64,000 bases of DNA, taken from the NCBI RefSeq assembly GCF_010728925.1, contig NZ_AP022608.1:4216001-4280000 (forward strand), in the 5' to 3' direction. This document shows positions 1 to 9,725 of the stretch, piece by piece. Under the pieces are notes generated by a model. The model did no database searches, was not told the DNA's origin, and saw only the letters and a program-made list of their open reading frames with translations. Numbering within the stretch: the first letter of the stretch is position 1; each line of letters begins with the position of its first letter. The translations under genes were made by a program, and so were the position numbers. This DNA is from Mycolicibacterium gadium (GTDB taxonomy: Bacteria; Actinomycetota; Actinomycetes; Mycobacteriales; Mycobacteriaceae).

Positions 1-241
1 CAGCGTCGTCCAGGAGGTCGCTGTATTCCCGAACGCTCTCAACCGCCGCGGTAACCGCCGCGGTGATGCCCTCCTGCGCCCTGCGGCATGACTCGGCTGT
101 GAGCAACTGCCCCAGCGACGCACCCGCATTGCCGACGACCTCGTCGGCCCGCATACGGCTCAGACCGTCCGCCGCATCACCGAAAGCCGCTGTCGCAGTG
201 CGCAGCACTTCCGGATCGAACCCGGGTAGCTCACCGCTCAT
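1..241 (-). CDS. ESX-1-associated EspC-type protein, 3' end cut by window
   Basis: An open frame reads leftward from an ATG at 239-241 off the window edge, giving 80 residues. The product begins MSGELPGFDPEVLRTATAAF and is predicted to be helical and Ala-rich. Together with its place 18 bp after eccD1, this resembles the small EspC-type (DUF2580-like) ESX-1 substrates or chaperones. A strong ribosome site (GAGGGGAG) sits about 6 nt upstream of the ATG. In M. tuberculosis espJ follows eccD1; this protein shows no clear EspJ sequence, so only the class is assigned. The C-terminus is not visible, so a YxxxD/E export signal cannot be checked. Confidence 0.6.
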   Translation of the reverse strand, partial: MSGELPGFDPEVLRTATAAFGDAADGLSRMRADEVVGNAGASLGQLLTAESCRRAQEGITAAVTAAVESVREYSDLLDDA

Positions 242-259
242 CGCCCACTCCCCTCGCGA

Positions 260-1783
260 TCAGAACCTCAAATTTCGCAGCAGGTCGTACACGCTGGCGA
301 TCCACAACAGCAGAGGGATGATCGCCGCAATCGCCGCACCGTCGACCAATTCGAGGATTCGCTTGGTCACCGGCGACACCCGCTGCACGCTGCTGGCCGC
401 ACCGATGACGATCAGAGTGACGATTCCCAAAGCCACGTACAGGGCCAGCACCAACCACGCTCGGTCGGGATCCCACAACAACAGCTTCACCATCAAGCCC
501 GTCGGGATCACGACAACCGCCGCCAACAACGCCCACGCACACCAGCGTTCGGCGTACAGCCGAGACCTGAAGCCGCAGATCGACGTGACCAGACCCGCAA
601 CGATCATGCTGTGGACGAAGAAATGTCCTTGCACCACAACGGTGATCGCGCCGATCGCCAGGATCAGCGCGCCCGCGGTGACGAATCCGATCAGCAGCCG
701 CGTCGCCAACTGGCTGCGCTCGTGTAGCCGCGCGGCGGAGTCCGGCACGGACTCGATGATCGCCTGCCAGGTCGGTGACTCGTCGCCCATGGGTGCCGCG
801 ACCGGGTCGAGAAGTTCCTCGCTGCCGACGGTTTCGCCGGGCGCGGGGATCGGCGGCAGCGCGATCCGAGCCACCGCAACGGTCAGCTTGGCCGCATTGG
901 TCACGACGATCAGGCCGAACGCAATTGCGCCTGCGGGCACCCAGTATTGCCATCCGTAGCCGAATGCGACAGCCGCAGCTGTCCCCGCGATGGACGCGAC
1001 CGCCAAAAACGAAGCCAGCTCGGCCCTTTTGCGCGGTCCACCTCGGGTCGCCAGTGTCAACAACAACACCACCGCGGCCGCACCTGCGGCTTGCGGCGCG
1101 CCGAGTCCGCCGTAGCCGTTCGGCAAGGGAACGGCGAGCGCCGCCGCCGCCGCCAGTGCCGGTATCGACGCGACCAGCAGACACTCCGACATGTCGATTT
1201 TCTGGTAGCGGTTGGTCGCCAGCATGCTGCCGCCCAGGAGGCCCAGGCCGAGGACGGCCAGCGCCACTGCCCACCACCAGGCGTGCCCACTGCGGCTCCA
1301 TGCCGCCAACGACATCACCGATACTGCGAGCGCGGTGAACGGAATCGCCAGGCCAACAAACCGATTCAATGCGGAACGGTCGAACTCCGGGGACTCGTCG
1401 AGCACCGCGATCGCGTCGATCACGTCCTCGACCAGCGGTCGATAGCGCTCGGTCCGGCTGACGGAAACCAGGGTCAGCAGGGACCCGTCGACCACACCCG
1501 CGTCATCCAACGACTCATTGAATCTCAGCGGCGGCGCGCCGGGGCGTGCGAACGCCCACACCCCCTGCACCGAGAAGTCGAACCCGGCGAGGACATCCTT
1601 CGGTGTGTCCTCGAGTAGCTCTGCCAGCACCGACACCGTCTCATCGATATACGTTTCGATCGGTGCCGACGCCGGCAGCACCAGGTCGGTCATCCGCCGA
1701 CCGGTCAGGATCGTCACGCGTGTGGTCGACGGCCGGCCAGGCGTCACACCCGACGCCGGTGCTGCGGCGGCGGTGGAGGTCAA
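260..1783 (-). CDS. eccD1: ESX-1 membrane channel protein EccD1
   Basis: EccD is the polytopic subunit of the type VII secretion membrane complex with EccB, EccC and EccE. The 507-aa product has an N-terminal ubiquitin-like cytosolic domain (motif RVTILTGRRMTDLVLPA near residue 22) followed from about residue 145 by about 11 hydrophobic segments, and ends in LLRNLRF. Segments such as VSVSRTERYRPLVEDVIDA and VTNAAKLTVAVARIALPPIP are nearly identical to remembered M. tuberculosis EccD1. It overlaps the end of espI by 4 bp (ATGA), indicating translational coupling. Nothing looks truncated. Confidence 0.96.
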   Translation of the reverse strand: MTSTAAAAPASGVTPGRPSTTRVTILTGRRMTDLVLPASAPIETYIDETVSVLAELLEDTPKDVLAGFDFSVQGVWAFARPGAPPLRFNESLDDAGVVDGSLLTLVSVSRTERYRPLVEDVIDAIAVLDESPEFDRSALNRFVGLAIPFTALAVSVMSLAAWSRSGHAWWWAVALAVLGLGLLGGSMLATNRYQKIDMSECLLVASIPALAAAAALAVPLPNGYGGLGAPQAAGAAAVVLLLTLATRGGPRKRAELASFLAVASIAGTAAAVAFGYGWQYWVPAGAIAFGLIVVTNAAKLTVAVARIALPPIPAPGETVGSEELLDPVAAPMGDESPTWQAIIESVPDSAARLHERSQLATRLLIGFVTAGALILAIGAITVVVQGHFFVHSMIVAGLVTSICGFRSRLYAERWCAWALLAAVVVIPTGLMVKLLLWDPDRAWLVLALYVALGIVTLIVIGAASSVQRVSPVTKRILELVDGAAIAAIIPLLLWIASVYDLLRNLRF

Positions 1784-3162
1784 CGCCGTTCGAGCCTGTC
1801 GAAGTCGTCGGACAAGGCCGCGGCCAACTCGATGACCCGGCGCCGGAAGTCCTTGCCGAGCAGGTCGAGCTGGATCTCGGTGCCGGCCGCGATGTGCTTG
1901 TCATACGGCAGCACAATGACTCGGCCCGGCGGGACATGGCGCTCGAACTGCTGCACCAGATCCTCGATATCGATGTTCGGTCTGCCCGGCACGACGTGGT
2001 TGATCACCACGCACGAGCGGCCCAGCAGATCCTGATACCCGTTCTGCCGCAACCAGTCCATGGTGATCGCGGCCTGGCGTGCACCGTCGATCGACGCGCT
2101 CGCCACGATCACCAGGCCGGAAACCGTCGACAGCACGCCGCGAGCGGCGGGCTGGAACAGCCCGGCCCCGCAGTCAGCCAACACCAGGTTGTAGTAACGC
2201 GACACGATGGTCGTCGCGTCCTTCCAGTCCTCGTCGTTGAACTCGCGACGCGCTGCGCTGTAATCGTCGGACGACAGGACCTCGAGGTTCGAGCCGTTCA
2301 TGCTCGTGTACGCGCGGATGTCGTTGTACCGCGCGAGTTCCTTGTCCGACAACAGATCTGCAATCGTCGCCGCCGACTGCCGTCCGGCCCGATCGGCGAG
2401 GTTGCCGCCGTCCGGGTCCGCGTCGATGGCCAGGATGCGGTCGCCGCGCACCTTGCTCAGCGCAGAACCCAGCGAGACGGTGATGGCGGTCTTGCCCACA
2501 CCGCCCTTCAGCCCGAAGACGCCGATCTGGTACGAGTCACGCGCATTTCGGCGGATCCGGGTATGCAGATCCATCTCGTAGAGCTCGTCGGGCGACAACC
2601 CGAGATTGATACGCGTCAGCACGTACAGCAGATGCCGCCAGCCGCGCTGCGATGGCATTTTCACCGCGGACTTCACGCCGACGTGCGACAGCGCATCGAT
2701 GGCGCGATGGTTGCCGATCGTCGCCGCCGACGTCTGCGCGGGCTGGCCGACTCGACGCACCAAATCCATCTCGGACTGGCTTTCAGTGAAGTGCTGCGAC
2801 GGCGCAGGCGCCGGCCGTGGCGCGGGCATAGGTGCCGGCCGCTGTTGTTCGAAGCGGGCACCTGCCGGGCCGGTGGCCTTCGGTGTCCGCATCATGCCGT
2901 TCGGCTGCGGGCGCGGCGGCGCGGCCGGACGTGCGGCGGGCATCTGCGTCGTGACCTCGGTCTGGCGCGGGGCCGGCGCGGAGGCGGCCTGAGTCTTGTT
3001 CGGATCAACGGGCATCGCGGGCGGCGTCACCTCGCTACGGCCGGGACCGGTGGTCGGCGCCGGACCTGTGGCGGCGACATCACGATCCGCATCGTCGGCT
3101 GTCGGCATAGCGTCCACCGAGGACCCTGAAGAGTGGAAAAGCCGGTCATAGTCTGCCGACAT
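1780..3162 (-). CDS. espI: ESX-1 associated MinD/ParA-like ATPase EspI
   Basis: EspI is a cytosolic P-loop protein that modulates ESX-1 activity in M. tuberculosis when ATP is low (family knowledge). The 460-aa product starts MSADYDRLF, has a Pro/Ala-rich disordered region to about residue 125, then a conserved block (SQRGWRHLLYVLTRINLGLS, from residue 171) and a deviant Walker A, GLKGGVGKT, at 217-225. The disordered region is shorter than in the 666-aa M. tuberculosis protein. ATG start, with GAGAGG upstream. It overlaps eccD1 by 4 bp and is separated from esxA by a hairpin. Confidence 0.94.
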   Translation of the reverse strand: MSADYDRLFHSSGSSVDAMPTADDADRDVAATGPAPTTGPGRSEVTPPAMPVDPNKTQAASAPAPRQTEVTTQMPAARPAAPPRPQPNGMMRTPKATGPAGARFEQQRPAPMPAPRPAPAPSQHFTESQSEMDLVRRVGQPAQTSAATIGNHRAIDALSHVGVKSAVKMPSQRGWRHLLYVLTRINLGLSPDELYEMDLHTRIRRNARDSYQIGVFGLKGGVGKTAITVSLGSALSKVRGDRILAIDADPDGGNLADRAGRQSAATIADLLSDKELARYNDIRAYTSMNGSNLEVLSSDDYSAARREFNDEDWKDATTIVSRYYNLVLADCGAGLFQPAARGVLSTVSGLVIVASASIDGARQAAITMDWLRQNGYQDLLGRSCVVINHVVPGRPNIDIEDLVQQFERHVPPGRVIVLPYDKHIAAGTEIQLDLLGKDFRRRVIELAAALSDDFDRLERR

Positions 3163-3197
3163 GAGTACCTCTCATTGTTAGAAGCCGAGACGCACGC

Positions 3198-3235
3198 GGT
3201 GGGCGGGCCCCCTTTGGGTGGCACACTCGCCCACC
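3198..3235 (-). terminator. Hairpin between esxA and espI
   Basis: GGTGGGCG at 3198-3205 pairs perfectly with CGCCCACC at 3228-3235, leaving a 22-nt loop; the flanks are also GC-rich. It lies in the 89-bp gap after esxA and before espI on the minus strand. There is no T-run, so it could be an attenuator, an mRNA-stabilising 3' end for esxBA, or a mycobacterial-type terminator. Function is inferred. Confidence 0.4.
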
Positions 3236-3251
3236 CGCGCGCGCCGTCGTG

Positions 3252-3548
3252 CTAGGCGAACCTTCCGGTAACGGCCGCTTCGGTTTGGGCCATGTTGATG
3301 CCAGCCTCACTGATGGTGTGGCCCAGCTGTTGAAGTGCCAGGTTCAACTCAGTAGAAGCGTTGTCCCAGCGCGTCTGCACGGCAAGGTATGCCTCGGAGC
3401 CGCTGCCGCCCCAGACCGACTGGAGCGTCGCCAGCGACGCCGCACCCTCTTTGAGTAGCCCCTCCACTCGATTGACGACGCCGCCGATCTCACCGGCCCC
3501 GCCCTCAATTGCGCCGAATTGCCATACCTGCGCTCCACCAGAATTCAT
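3252..3548 (-). CDS. esxA: WXG100 secreted protein EsxA (ESAT-6)
   Basis: EsxA is the main ESX-1 substrate, secreted as a helical-hairpin heterodimer with EsxB. The 98-aa product carries the WXG turn in LATLQSVWGGSGSEAYLAVQ, the conserved LNLALQQLGHTISEAG helix and the terminal VTGRFA (VTGMFA in M. tuberculosis). The first residues (MNSGGAQVWQFG) extend a little beyond the usual MTEQ-type start, but the AGGAAAGGACAGAGC leader just before the ATG supports this start. It lies 30 bp after esxB and is surely co-transcribed with it. Confidence 0.96.
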   Translation of the reverse strand: MNSGGAQVWQFGAIEGGAGEIGGVVNRVEGLLKEGAASLATLQSVWGGSGSEAYLAVQTRWDNASTELNLALQQLGHTISEAGINMAQTEAAVTGRFA

Positions 3549-3578
3549 GCTCTGTCCTTTCCTAGGGATTGATCGGGG

Positions 3579-3890
3579 TCAGATGCCCATGTCTTTCATT
3601 GCGGCCTGCACCGCCGAGGCTTGATCGGTGTCAGTGGCCGTGTAGTCCGTGCCCGAACCGTGGATATTCATGCTGATTTCGTCCAGCAACGTGCGCTGGG
3701 TCTGGGCCGCCTCCTGGTAGCGGGCGATCGCCAACTGGGCGGCACCACCTGAATCGCCCTGCCACGCCGGCTTGAGGCCGGCCGCGGTGGCGTCGACCGC
3801 ACCCATGATGGCCTGAAGCTCACCCGAGATTCGTTCGAAGTTGCTGGCCTCTTTGGCGAGGACAGCAGCATCGGTTTCCATTCCTGCCAT
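3579..3890 (-). CDS. esxB: WXG100 secreted protein EsxB (CFP-10)
   Basis: Partner of EsxA; it carries the C-terminal export signal recognised by EccCb1 in ESX-1. The 103-aa product has the WXG turn at W43-Q-G45, the block SNFERISGELQ near residue 17, and the YxxxD signal as Y83-TAT-D87. The extreme C-terminus (VQAAMKDMGI) differs from the M. tuberculosis tail, which contacts EccCb1. It is 79 bp after PPE68 and has a strikingly purine-rich ribosome-site region. Confidence 0.96.
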   Translation of the reverse strand: MAGMETDAAVLAKEASNFERISGELQAIMGAVDATAAGLKPAWQGDSGGAAQLAIARYQEAAQTQRTLLDEISMNIHGSGTDYTATDTDQASAVQAAMKDMGI

Positions 3891-3958
3891 TGTGTTTCCT
3901 TTTCCTTTTCCTGTGTCCTCACCACTCGATGGCGAGTCTTTCCGGTCACTGGGACCGG
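3891..3958 (-). promoter_or_regulatory. esxB leader: two hairpins and triple AGGAAA ribosome site
   Basis: On the minus strand two perfect short stem-loops occur between PPE68 and esxB: CCGGTC/GACCGG (3942-3958, 5-nt loop) and ACTCG/CGAGT (3924-3937, 4-nt loop). They are followed by three tandem AGGAAA units ending 4 nt before the esxB ATG. This fits strong translation initiation of esxBA and a possible RNA-processing or stabilising role for the hairpins. Sequence is direct; roles are inferred. Confidence 0.45.
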
Positions 3959-3969
3959 GAAGTCTGTGG

Positions 3970-5241
3970 TTACCAGTCGTCTTCTTCGTCTTCGTTGAGG
4001 TCTTGGGGCAGCACGGAGGGTGCCGTCAACCCCTGCTTGGACCCGCCGCTCTTACCGCGTTGGCCCATGCCGTGCATCGGTCCCACGCCACCGCCCGCGC
4101 CGACGGGCGCCAGACCCATACCACCCGCACCCGCGGCGGCACCGGCCGCCACCAGGGGCTTGGTCTCGCCGATCAGGTTGGCCAACAAGGGGGTTCGGGG
4201 CGCGGAGCCTCCTGCACCCGGCAACGACGCCGCGCGCACCAGCCCGGCTCCCGACCCGGCGCCGGAGCCGCCGGCCAATGGATGGTTGGACAGCGGACTG
4301 GCACCGATCAGGCCGATCTGGGCCTTGTCAGCGCCGCCCATGCTGCTGAACATCGAAGTCACCTGCTGCAGCGGCTGCGTCAGCTGCTGCATCGGTTGCA
4401 TGACCATCTGGCTGGCCTGCTGCGGAATCTGACCGACAGCCGATCCGATTTGCGACGCCATCTGCATGCCCATCTGCATGCCCTGCTGCATCTGCTGGGC
4501 CTGGGGTGCGGCAGTGTCGGCCTTCTGCACCTGGCCTTGGGCACGCTGGGCGGCCATGTTGCCCAGGGCGGCCGCATTCCCCGCGTTTTGCCGTACCGAC
4601 TCCGCCTTGCCCTGCGCGCTGACCTGTGCGATAGCCGCGTTGCGAACCGCCGCCGCGGGCGCCATGGCCGCCGCCGACGCAAGCGCTGCGGCCGCCCCAC
4701 TCTCGCCGACGCCGGGCATCACGATCGGCTTCGGCGGCGCGATGATCTCGAACATCAAGTTCAGCAGCGTTTCGGCCTGGTAGACGTCCATCGCCCCGGC
4801 AGCCTGATTCCACATCCGCACGAAGTAATCGATCTCGTTCAATGCGATCGGGATGGTGTTGACCCAGAAAAAGTTGGTCGCCTCCAGCACCGCGTGTGTG
4901 ACGTGGTTCTGCTCGATCTCCGCCAGCGGAGGCGTGGTCGCCATTGCGGCGGTATACGCGTTGGCCTGCGCAATGGCCTGCATCGCCCGTTTCATCGCCT
5001 GAGCGGACACCGTACGCAGCCAGGTGACCATCGGCATGGTCGAGGCAACCGCCCGCTCACTCGCTGAACCACTCCACACCGATGTCAGGGCAGCCAGACT
5101 CGTGGCCAGTTCATCGGCCTGAGTCTCGAGGGATATCGCCAGAGCTTCCCACCCCGCGGCAGCCTGCAGCATGGGCGCCGGTCCGGCACCCAGCATCAAC
5201 CGCGCAGTGTTCACCTCCGGCGGCATTCCATGCCACTCCAT
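3970..5241 (-). CDS. PPE68: ESX-1 PPE protein PPE68
   Basis: This PPE protein is encoded with PE35 and exported or surface-bound through ESX-1, with EspG1 as chaperone. The 423-aa product starts [20 protein letters not shown] with the Pro-Pro-Glu motif at residues 7-9, followed by the helical PPE domain to about residue 170 ([20 protein letters not shown]). A Met/Gln-rich stretch (about 240-290) and an acidic end EDEEDDW follow, as in M. tuberculosis PPE68. The [18 protein letters not shown] block is conserved (here [14 protein letters not shown]). It lies 35 bp after PE35. Confidence 0.94.
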   Translation of the reverse strand: MEWHGMPPEVNTARLMLGAGPAPMLQAAAGWEALAISLETQADELATSLAALTSVWSGSASERAVASTMPMVTWLRTVSAQAMKRAMQAIAQANAYTAAMATTPPLAEIEQNHVTHAVLEATNFFWVNTIPIALNEIDYFVRMWNQAAGAMDVYQAETLLNLMFEIIAPPKPIVMPGVGESGAAAALASAAAMAPAAAVRNAAIAQVSAQGKAESVRQNAGNAAALGNMAAQRAQGQVQKADTAAPQAQQMQQGMQMGMQMASQIGSAVGQIPQQASQMVMQPMQQLTQPLQQVTSMFSSMGGADKAQIGLIGASPLSNHPLAGGSGAGSGAGLVRAASLPGAGGSAPRTPLLANLIGETKPLVAAGAAAGAGGMGLAPVGAGGGVGPMHGMGQRGKSGGSKQGLTAPSVLPQDLNEDEEDDW

Positions 5242-5276
5242 CGCTCGTCGATTCCTCGCGTATGGTCAGCGAGCTA

Positions 5277-5570
5277 TCAGAAGGTCGCGGCGTTGGCGGC
5301 GTCGACCGCCGCGTAGGTCCCTGCGATCTCCACGTATGCCGCGCCGGCGCGGGACAGCTCTTCCTGAGCAAACGTATTCAACGCCAGGGCCTCGACGCCC
5401 TCCTTGGCGAATACCGCGGCCGCCTGGGCAGAAACCTCGTCGGCACCGGCGGGCACCAGCGCGGTCACAGCAGCGGAGGCGACGGTGCCGGCGGCCAAGC
5501 CGCGAACGCCGTTTGCGACTACCTGTGCGCCGATCCCGACCGCTGCCGGGTTGTGCTCCAAAGGTTGCAT
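5277..5570 (-). CDS. PE35: ESX-1 PE protein PE35
   Basis: This is the PE partner of PPE68. I chose the ATG at 5568-5570 (start MQPLEHNPAAVGIGAQV, 97 aa) because GAGGAG lies 9 nt upstream and PE35 proteins are usually just under 100 aa; an in-frame ATG at 5591 would add seven residues but has no ribosome site. The helical PE domain includes LVPAGADEVSAQAA, shared with M. tuberculosis PE35, and AYVEIAGTYAAVD near the end contains a YxxxD-type motif. It heads the PE35-PPE68-esxB-esxA unit. Confidence 0.9.
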   Translation of the reverse strand: MQPLEHNPAAVGIGAQVVANGVRGLAAGTVASAAVTALVPAGADEVSAQAAAVFAKEGVEALALNTFAQEELSRAGAAYVEIAGTYAAVDAANAATF

Positions 5571-5741
5571 TTGCGCCATCTCCTCATACATAGATGAATT
5601 GCCTGGTTATTCATTTATGAAGGGCCTAGCCCGCATAGCCAGTGAGTCTGGAATCTTCCCCCGACCCCGTCGCTGGCAGTTAGATTCATGTTTGCTAGGA
5701 CGTCTCCGATCCATACTAACTGCGTCTGAGGGGTGCTCAGA
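5571..5741 (-). promoter_or_regulatory. Gap between eccCb1 and PE35: terminator-like hairpin plus likely promoter
   Basis: The 166-bp gap separates the eccA1-eccCb1 unit from PE35. TCTGAG/CTCAGA with a 5-nt loop (5725-5741) folds over the eccCb1 stop codon and could end that transcript. The rest is relatively AT-rich near PE35, as expected for a separate promoter. I cannot fix -10/-35 elements with confidence. Confidence 0.35.
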
Positions 5742-7497
5742 ACACTTCTTCTTCCGGTGGATCCACATATGCGGCCTGGATGACCTCCTTGGCATCCGGT
5801 GAGACCAGAAACGCCTGGCCAGGAGGCCGCCGCTGCACCTTGATCTCGCGTGAGGGGAAGTCCACCTTCTCCCCGGACAGAAACAACGTAGGGGTACCGG
5901 CGCCGTAGGCGGCACCCACGAACTTGTCCATCGTGGCCCGATGCGCCTGACTCATCTGGCAGGTCACGATGATATGCAGGCCGATGTCCGCGGCTGCGGG
6001 CAGCAACGGAGACAATGGTGCCATCGGGGAAACCATCCCGCTGGCCGCGACGATCATGTGCCAGTCGTCAACCAGCAGCACCACGTCCGGGCCCTCCCAC
6101 CAAGACCGCGACCGTAACTGGGAAGTGGTCAGGTCCGGTGGGGGCATTCGCTTCTGCAGGTTGCCCGCGAGTGCCTGGATCGATACTTCCAGCGCTGCCT
6201 GGTTGCGGTTCACCGCCCCGACATTGAGCAGATGGCTATCCGGCACCGCGTCGAGCAGCCCCGAGCGATAGTCGGCCAACATGAATCGCACCTGAGAGGG
6301 GTCGTTGCGCTTGCAGATGGCCTGCGCCACCGCATGCGCGATCCGGGTCTTGCCCGACTTGGGCGCCCCAAAGATCAGCAGGTGCGGTGTCAGGTGCATG
6401 GAGTTGTACGCCACCGTGAGGTCCGCCTCGCGCACACCCAGCGGCACCGTCCACCGCGTGCGGTAGTCGCTTTCGGGTCCGGGTGGGTTCGGGTCCAGCT
6501 CGTTCAGGTAGATGCGCTCCGGCAGCACGCGGACCTTCGGCGCCTGCTCGGTGTTCTGCCCGCTGATCACCTCCACCGCGTTCGACATCGCGGTGACGAG
6601 TTCGTCGGCACTGTGCACACCGTCGAGCCGGGGGACGCCCATCATCAAGTGATGCTTCTCCTCCGAGATCGCGCGACCCGGCCGGTTCTGCGGGATCTCG
6701 CGGGTGATGCGGTCGATCTGGGTTTCGTTCACATCGCCGAGGCGGAATTCGATCTTGGTGCCGAGGTAATCACGAATACGTGATTTCAGCTCGGTCCACC
6801 GCGGCGTGGAAATCACTGTGTGCACCCCGAACTGCAAGCCCTGCCCCGCGAGATCCTGAACCGTGGGCTCCAGGTCGGGGAACTCTGCGACGAATGCAGG
6901 CCAACCGTCGATGACCATGAACACGTCGCCGAACGGGTCGACGGCGGCGGGGTGGTTGGGATCTTCACGCATCTGCCGGTAGGCCGCCATGGACCCCACG
7001 CGCAGCTGCTTGAACAGCGCCTCTCGTTGGCGCAGAACGGCTTTCATTTCGGCGACGACGCGGTTCACTTTGTCTGGTTCCGAACGCGTCGCCACACCGC
7101 CGACGTGCGGCAGGTCTTCGAGGTACATCAGACCGCCGCCGCCGAGGTCGATGCAATAGAACTGCACCTGGCGCGGAGTATGCGTGGCCGCCGCGGAGAG
7201 CACGAGTGTCTGCAGGAACGTGGACTTGCCGGTCTGCGGTGCGCCTCCGACGGCGATGTTGCCGCCGGCCGCCGAGACGTCGACGCCCCAAACCTCCTGG
7301 CGGTGCCGTCGCGGCTCGTCCATGATTCCCAGGCCGAATCGCAGCGGCCGCCACTGATGATCGCGTTCGATGAGCTCGTTCACCGGAGTCGGATCAGACA
7401 ACGGCGGCAACCACATCCGGTAGGCACGGGTCTCGCCGATGTCCAGCTGGTCGATGATGACTTCGCGCAATACGCGCTGTTCCGATTCGACGCTCAT
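5737..7497 (-). CDS. eccCb1: ESX-1 FtsK/SpoIIIE-like ATPase EccCb1
   Basis: EccCb1 is the soluble half of the split ESX-1 EccC motor; it binds the EsxB C-terminal signal and couples to EccCa1. The 586-aa product has two FtsK-type ATPase domains: Walker [10 protein letters not shown] at 85-93 and a second, GAPKSGKTR, near residue 380, with Walker-B-like segments VFMVIDGW and VVLLVDDWH. Length matches the family (591 aa in M. tuberculosis). ATG start, 4-bp overlap with eccCa1, so stoichiometric co-translation is likely. Confidence 0.96.
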   Translation of the reverse strand: MSVESEQRVLREVIIDQLDIGETRAYRMWLPPLSDPTPVNELIERDHQWRPLRFGLGIMDEPRRHRQEVWGVDVSAAGGNIAVGGAPQTGKSTFLQTLVLSAAATHTPRQVQFYCIDLGGGGLMYLEDLPHVGGVATRSEPDKVNRVVAEMKAVLRQREALFKQLRVGSMAAYRQMREDPNHPAAVDPFGDVFMVIDGWPAFVAEFPDLEPTVQDLAGQGLQFGVHTVISTPRWTELKSRIRDYLGTKIEFRLGDVNETQIDRITREIPQNRPGRAISEEKHHLMMGVPRLDGVHSADELVTAMSNAVEVISGQNTEQAPKVRVLPERIYLNELDPNPPGPESDYRTRWTVPLGVREADLTVAYNSMHLTPHLLIFGAPKSGKTRIAHAVAQAICKRNDPSQVRFMLADYRSGLLDAVPDSHLLNVGAVNRNQAALEVSIQALAGNLQKRMPPPDLTTSQLRSRSWWEGPDVVLLVDDWHMIVAASGMVSPMAPLSPLLPAAADIGLHIIVTCQMSQAHRATMDKFVGAAYGAGTPTLFLSGEKVDFPSREIKVQRRPPGQAFLVSPDAKEVIQAAYVDPPEEEVF

Positions 7498-9725
7498 GTG
7501 CTCACCGCCGTATCGAAGATCGGCGCCGCGGTGAACTGGCGGATGCGAATCCGGTCTGCGCTCTGAACACGCGGCTTGACTTCTCCGTTGTCCTGCACGG
7601 TTGTGGTCGGCACGTAGTTGACGCCGGTGTACACACTGTGGAATTTGACGGGGTCTTCCATGCCGACCCGTAGGAACCCGACGCCGCTCTCCTTGTTCGT
7701 GATGTATTGCGCCTCAGGCGTTCCGATCACGGCCTTGGATTCGGCCGAACTCGTGGTGCGCAGCGCGATGCGGTACGTGAGGTTGGGTTCGAGCTTGTCG
7801 ATACGCACGCCGCCTGTGTTGAGCGACTGCGTCGCGAGCAGCAGATGCACCCGCAGCGACCGACCGACACGACAGATCCGGTCGAACAATCCGATGAAGT
7901 CGGGGTGGTTCTGCAACAGTTCGGCGAACTCGTCGACGACCACGAAAAGGGTTGGCAGCGGTGGCAAGTCAGCGCCGCGTTCCCGGTGCTTCTCGTACTC
8001 GGCGACACCCGACAACGCGCCCGCTGCGCCGACCTGGATGCCGGCTTGCCGCAGGATCGACTGCCTGCGGTCCAGCTCACCGGTGAGCACCTCACCCATA
8101 CGGCTGACGAGTTCGGCCTCTTCCTCCATGTTGGTGACGACGGCGGCGGTGTGCGGCAGCCGCTCCATACCGAGGAACGTCGATCCGCCCTTGAAGTCGG
8201 TGAGCAGCAGGTTGACCTGGTCGGGGTGATGGGTGGCGGCCAACGACAGGATCAGCGTGCGCAGAAACTCCGACTTACCGGAACCCGTTGTGCCGATCAG
8301 CATCCCGTGCGGCCCAGCGCCGAACTCCGCGCCTTCCTTGATGTCGAGATACATGATGTCGCCGGTCTTCAGTTCGTGCCCAAACGGGATACGCAGCCGG
8401 TCCCGGTCGGTGTCGGTGAACATTCGCCACCGGTTGGGCGTCACCTCTTCGATCGTGTGCGCGCCGACGAGCTGGTGCCATTCGGTGGCGACCTTCTTCT
8501 GCACACGCACGCTCTTGTCGATGATGGTGCCCGTGATGGACCATCCGGCGAGCTTGCGCGCGATGCGGTTCGCATGCTCCGGAGTCATTCTGTCGGTCGC
8601 CGAGGTGAGTAACCGGAACGTCTGGTTGGGGAGCCGGTCGTCGGCCGTGCCGTCGGCGTCGACGCGAATTCGGTAGGCCGAGCCGCGGTGGTTGCCGAGC
8701 GTGAGAACGGTGACGCCGGCCCGGCCGTCAATCGGGAAGCCGGCCCTGCCGCCCGAAAGGTCGACGACGACGACGTACGGTCCGCTGGGGGTGGCGTCGG
8801 GCGTGTGCGGGCCGCGGGCCGTCAAGTCGCTCAACCCGTCGGGTCGCGTGAACACCAGCCGCGTCGGACCCGCGGCGTCGGTGTCCGTCTGGTGCTGCAC
8901 GTGCGGAAGCCATTTGAGCCAGACCCAATTCGGGTCTTCCGGATTGTCGGTGAGCACCCGGATCTGCATCAGGTCCGGCGGATGGAACACCGCGAGATGG
9001 CAGATCATCGCCGTGAGCAGACCCGCGGCTCGGTCCGGATCGCCGCCGACCGCAATGGTCGGAAAGGTGCGCAGCTGCACCAGTTTCGGGCAATCGTGGA
9101 TCAACCCATGGGTGCGCAGGAACTTGGTGACCCACATGTGACTGACCGGTTCCAGATGCGGTGCCGGGGCGCCCTGCGGTCCGGCCAGCTCGCCGCCGAC
9201 GGTGGGTTTCAGCAATCGGTCGACCGCGGGCTCGGTCCCCAAGCCGATGCGCACCGCCGAGAAGAAGTCGGCGTTCGTGGGACGCGACCACTGCCGGTTG
9301 GTCCCGATGATCGACAGCAGATCGTCGGGATGCGGTGCGTGGTAATTGAAAAACGTCACCTGGGCGGCCGCCGACGACGTCACCCGCGTGCGGAGACCCG
9401 CGAGGTAGCGCAGATACTCCTTACGGTCGGCGTTGATCTCGGGCACCTTCTTGCCGCCTGGACCGCCACCGGCCATGAAGCCGACGGTGGCCATCACCAT
9501 CATCAGCGGCATCATCAGCATGTAGGGCGACAGCTGCCGGATACCGGTGAAGATCATGATCGCGATCATCCCGAGCATGCCGCCGCCCATGACCCACGGC
9601 AGCGCCTTCTGGATGCCCGACGGCGGAATCTCGACCCCGAGGTCGTCGGGGGGAGTCACGTTGATCTCACCCGGCGTCAGCCGCGGCCCGCGCTTGATGA
9701 TCGGCGTGAACTTCTTCGTGGTCAC
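7494..9725 (-). CDS. eccCa1: ESX-1 membrane ATPase EccCa1
   Basis: EccCa1 is the membrane-anchored part of the EccC motor. I place the start at GTG 9723-9725 (product [20 protein letters not shown], 743 aa; 747 in M. tuberculosis): GGAGG lies about 6 nt upstream and the GTG overlaps the eccB1 stop by 4 bp. Two transmembrane helices lie near residues 40-85, then the DUF domain, then an FtsK domain with Walker [10 protein letters not shown] and Walker [13 protein letters not shown]. The frame stays open upstream, but that part is antisense to eccB1's frame and not coding. Confidence 0.96.
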   Translation of the reverse strand: MTTKKFTPIIKRGPRLTPGEINVTPPDDLGVEIPPSGIQKALPWVMGGGMLGMIAIMIFTGIRQLSPYMLMMPLMMVMATVGFMAGGGPGGKKVPEINADRKEYLRYLAGLRTRVTSSAAAQVTFFNYHAPHPDDLLSIIGTNRQWSRPTNADFFSAVRIGLGTEPAVDRLLKPTVGGELAGPQGAPAPHLEPVSHMWVTKFLRTHGLIHDCPKLVQLRTFPTIAVGGDPDRAAGLLTAMICHLAVFHPPDLMQIRVLTDNPEDPNWVWLKWLPHVQHQTDTDAAGPTRLVFTRPDGLSDLTARGPHTPDATPSGPYVVVVDLSGGRAGFPIDGRAGVTVLTLGNHRGSAYRIRVDADGTADDRLPNQTFRLLTSATDRMTPEHANRIARKLAGWSITGTIIDKSVRVQKKVATEWHQLVGAHTIEEVTPNRWRMFTDTDRDRLRIPFGHELKTGDIMYLDIKEGAEFGAGPHGMLIGTTGSGKSEFLRTLILSLAATHHPDQVNLLLTDFKGGSTFLGMERLPHTAAVVTNMEEEAELVSRMGEVLTGELDRRQSILRQAGIQVGAAGALSGVAEYEKHRERGADLPPLPTLFVVVDEFAELLQNHPDFIGLFDRICRVGRSLRVHLLLATQSLNTGGVRIDKLEPNLTYRIALRTTSSAESKAVIGTPEAQYITNKESGVGFLRVGMEDPVKFHSVYTGVNYVPTTTVQDNGEVKPRVQSADRIRIRQFTAAPIFDTAVST

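Noticed and set aside
1546..3129. Plus-strand open frame opposite espI
   Set aside because: Arg/His-rich product with no family; espI on the minus strand is clear.
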